This document shows positions 4,990 through 5,320 of a stretch of 5,320 nt of DNA, piece after piece; position 1 is the first letter of the stretch; each line of letters starts with the position of its first letter. This DNA comes from an uncultured Microcoleaceae cyanobacterium. GTDB lineage: Bacteria; Cyanobacteriota; Cyanobacteriia; Cyanobacteriales; Microcoleaceae. The stretch spans positions 1 through 5,320 of the forward strand of contig CALKCV010000175.1 in assembly GCA_938083405.1 (NCBI GenBank), written 5' to 3'. The notes under the pieces are model-generated. The model did no database searches. It saw nothing but the letters and a program-made list of their open reading frames with translations, and was not told the DNA's origin. Position numbers and translations under genes: made by a program.

Positions 4990-5320
4990 GAGTTGTTTAA
5001 TAGTTGCGATTAATTCTTGTGGATGAAAAGGTTTTGCAATGTAGGCATCTGCACCTTGTTTCATGCCCCAGTAGCGATCGAACTCTTGACTTTTGCTAGA
5101 ACACATTAGTACGGGTACGTTTTGAGTTTTAGGGTCTTTTTTAATTTGACGACAAAGTTCGTAGCCATTCATTTTCGGCATTACTACGTCCAGAACTACC
5201 AAATCGGGGCTATGCTCTTTGAGGTGTTCGAGGGCCTCCACACCATTGCTGGCCTCGATGACATTAACACCGCTTTTTTTGAGCATATCGGATATCATTT
5301 CCCGTAAGGTGACGCTGTCG
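4978..5320 (-). CDS. CheY-like response regulator, PixH/PilH/HmpB type, 5' end outside window
   Basis: A stand-alone receiver domain: 114 codons are visible, and the frame continues past the right edge with DSVTLRE upstream of the first internal ATG (5298). The DS is the second half of the usual DDS acidic pocket, so about ten residues are missing and ATG 5298 is not the true start. Numbering from that ATG, the phospho-acceptor is D37 (VVLDVVMP), the switch serine S67 and the conserved lysine K89 (AYIAKPF). The signature DRYWGMKQGADAYIAKPF is typical of the cyanobacterial PixH/PilH/HmpB group, which acts in chemosensory systems for type IV pilus motility and phototaxis. There is no output domain. 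In those operons CheW, MCP and CheA genes usually follow; here a separately promoted secreted-protein gene follows instead. A PatA/PixG-like gene may lie upstream, outside the window. Confidence 0.9.
   Translation of the reverse strand, partial: DSVTLREMISDMLKKSGVNVIEASNGVEALEHLKEHSPDLVVLDVVMPKMNGYELCRQIKKDPKTQNVPVLMCSSKSQEFDRYWGMKQGADAYIAKPFHPQELIATIKQLLKK

Overview
The window looks like the chromosome of a filamentous, Oscillatoriales-like cyanobacterium. The evidence is seven exact copies of the HIP1 octamer GCGATCGC in 5.3 kb, an RpaB (Ycf27) response regulator, a CCB2/CCB4-type cytochrome b6 assembly protein, a PixH/PilH-type receiver, and palindromic repeats built on GAAACC-N-GGTTTC. 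The rank within cyanobacteria is inference.

Layout: (1) 1-1617, minus strand: radA, missing its last few dozen codons at the left edge and carrying a low-complexity insert of about 117 residues inside the ATPase core. (2) 1618-1871: divergent intergenic region with a 63-bp palindromic element that can fold into a three-way junction. (3) 1872-2615, plus: rpaB, a complete OmpR-type response regulator. (4) 2741-3409, plus: a membrane-anchored CCB2/CCB4-like protein, 125 bp behind rpaB with a stem-loop in between. (5) 3410-3821: intergenic region with two nested inverted repeats ending in a T-run. (6) 3822-4358, plus: a DUF456-type membrane protein, convergent with (7) 4432-4860, minus: a small secreted protein of unknown family with its own extended -10 promoter. 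(8) 4978-5320, minus: most of a CheY-like receiver of the PixH/PilH/HmpB group, whose start lies beyond the right edge.

The window does not read as one pathway. rpaB and the ccb-like gene are both tied to photosynthesis (light-stress transcription control and cytochrome b6f assembly) and may be co-transcribed. radA is a DNA-repair housekeeping gene. The receiver belongs to the pilus/phototaxis chemosensory type but lacks the usual CheW/MCP/CheA genes on its downstream side. No mobile element, CRISPR array, RNA gene or defence system is visible. The least ordinary signals are the RadA insert with its 33-bp tandem units, and the two palindromic elements. No clear new multi-gene system is supported.
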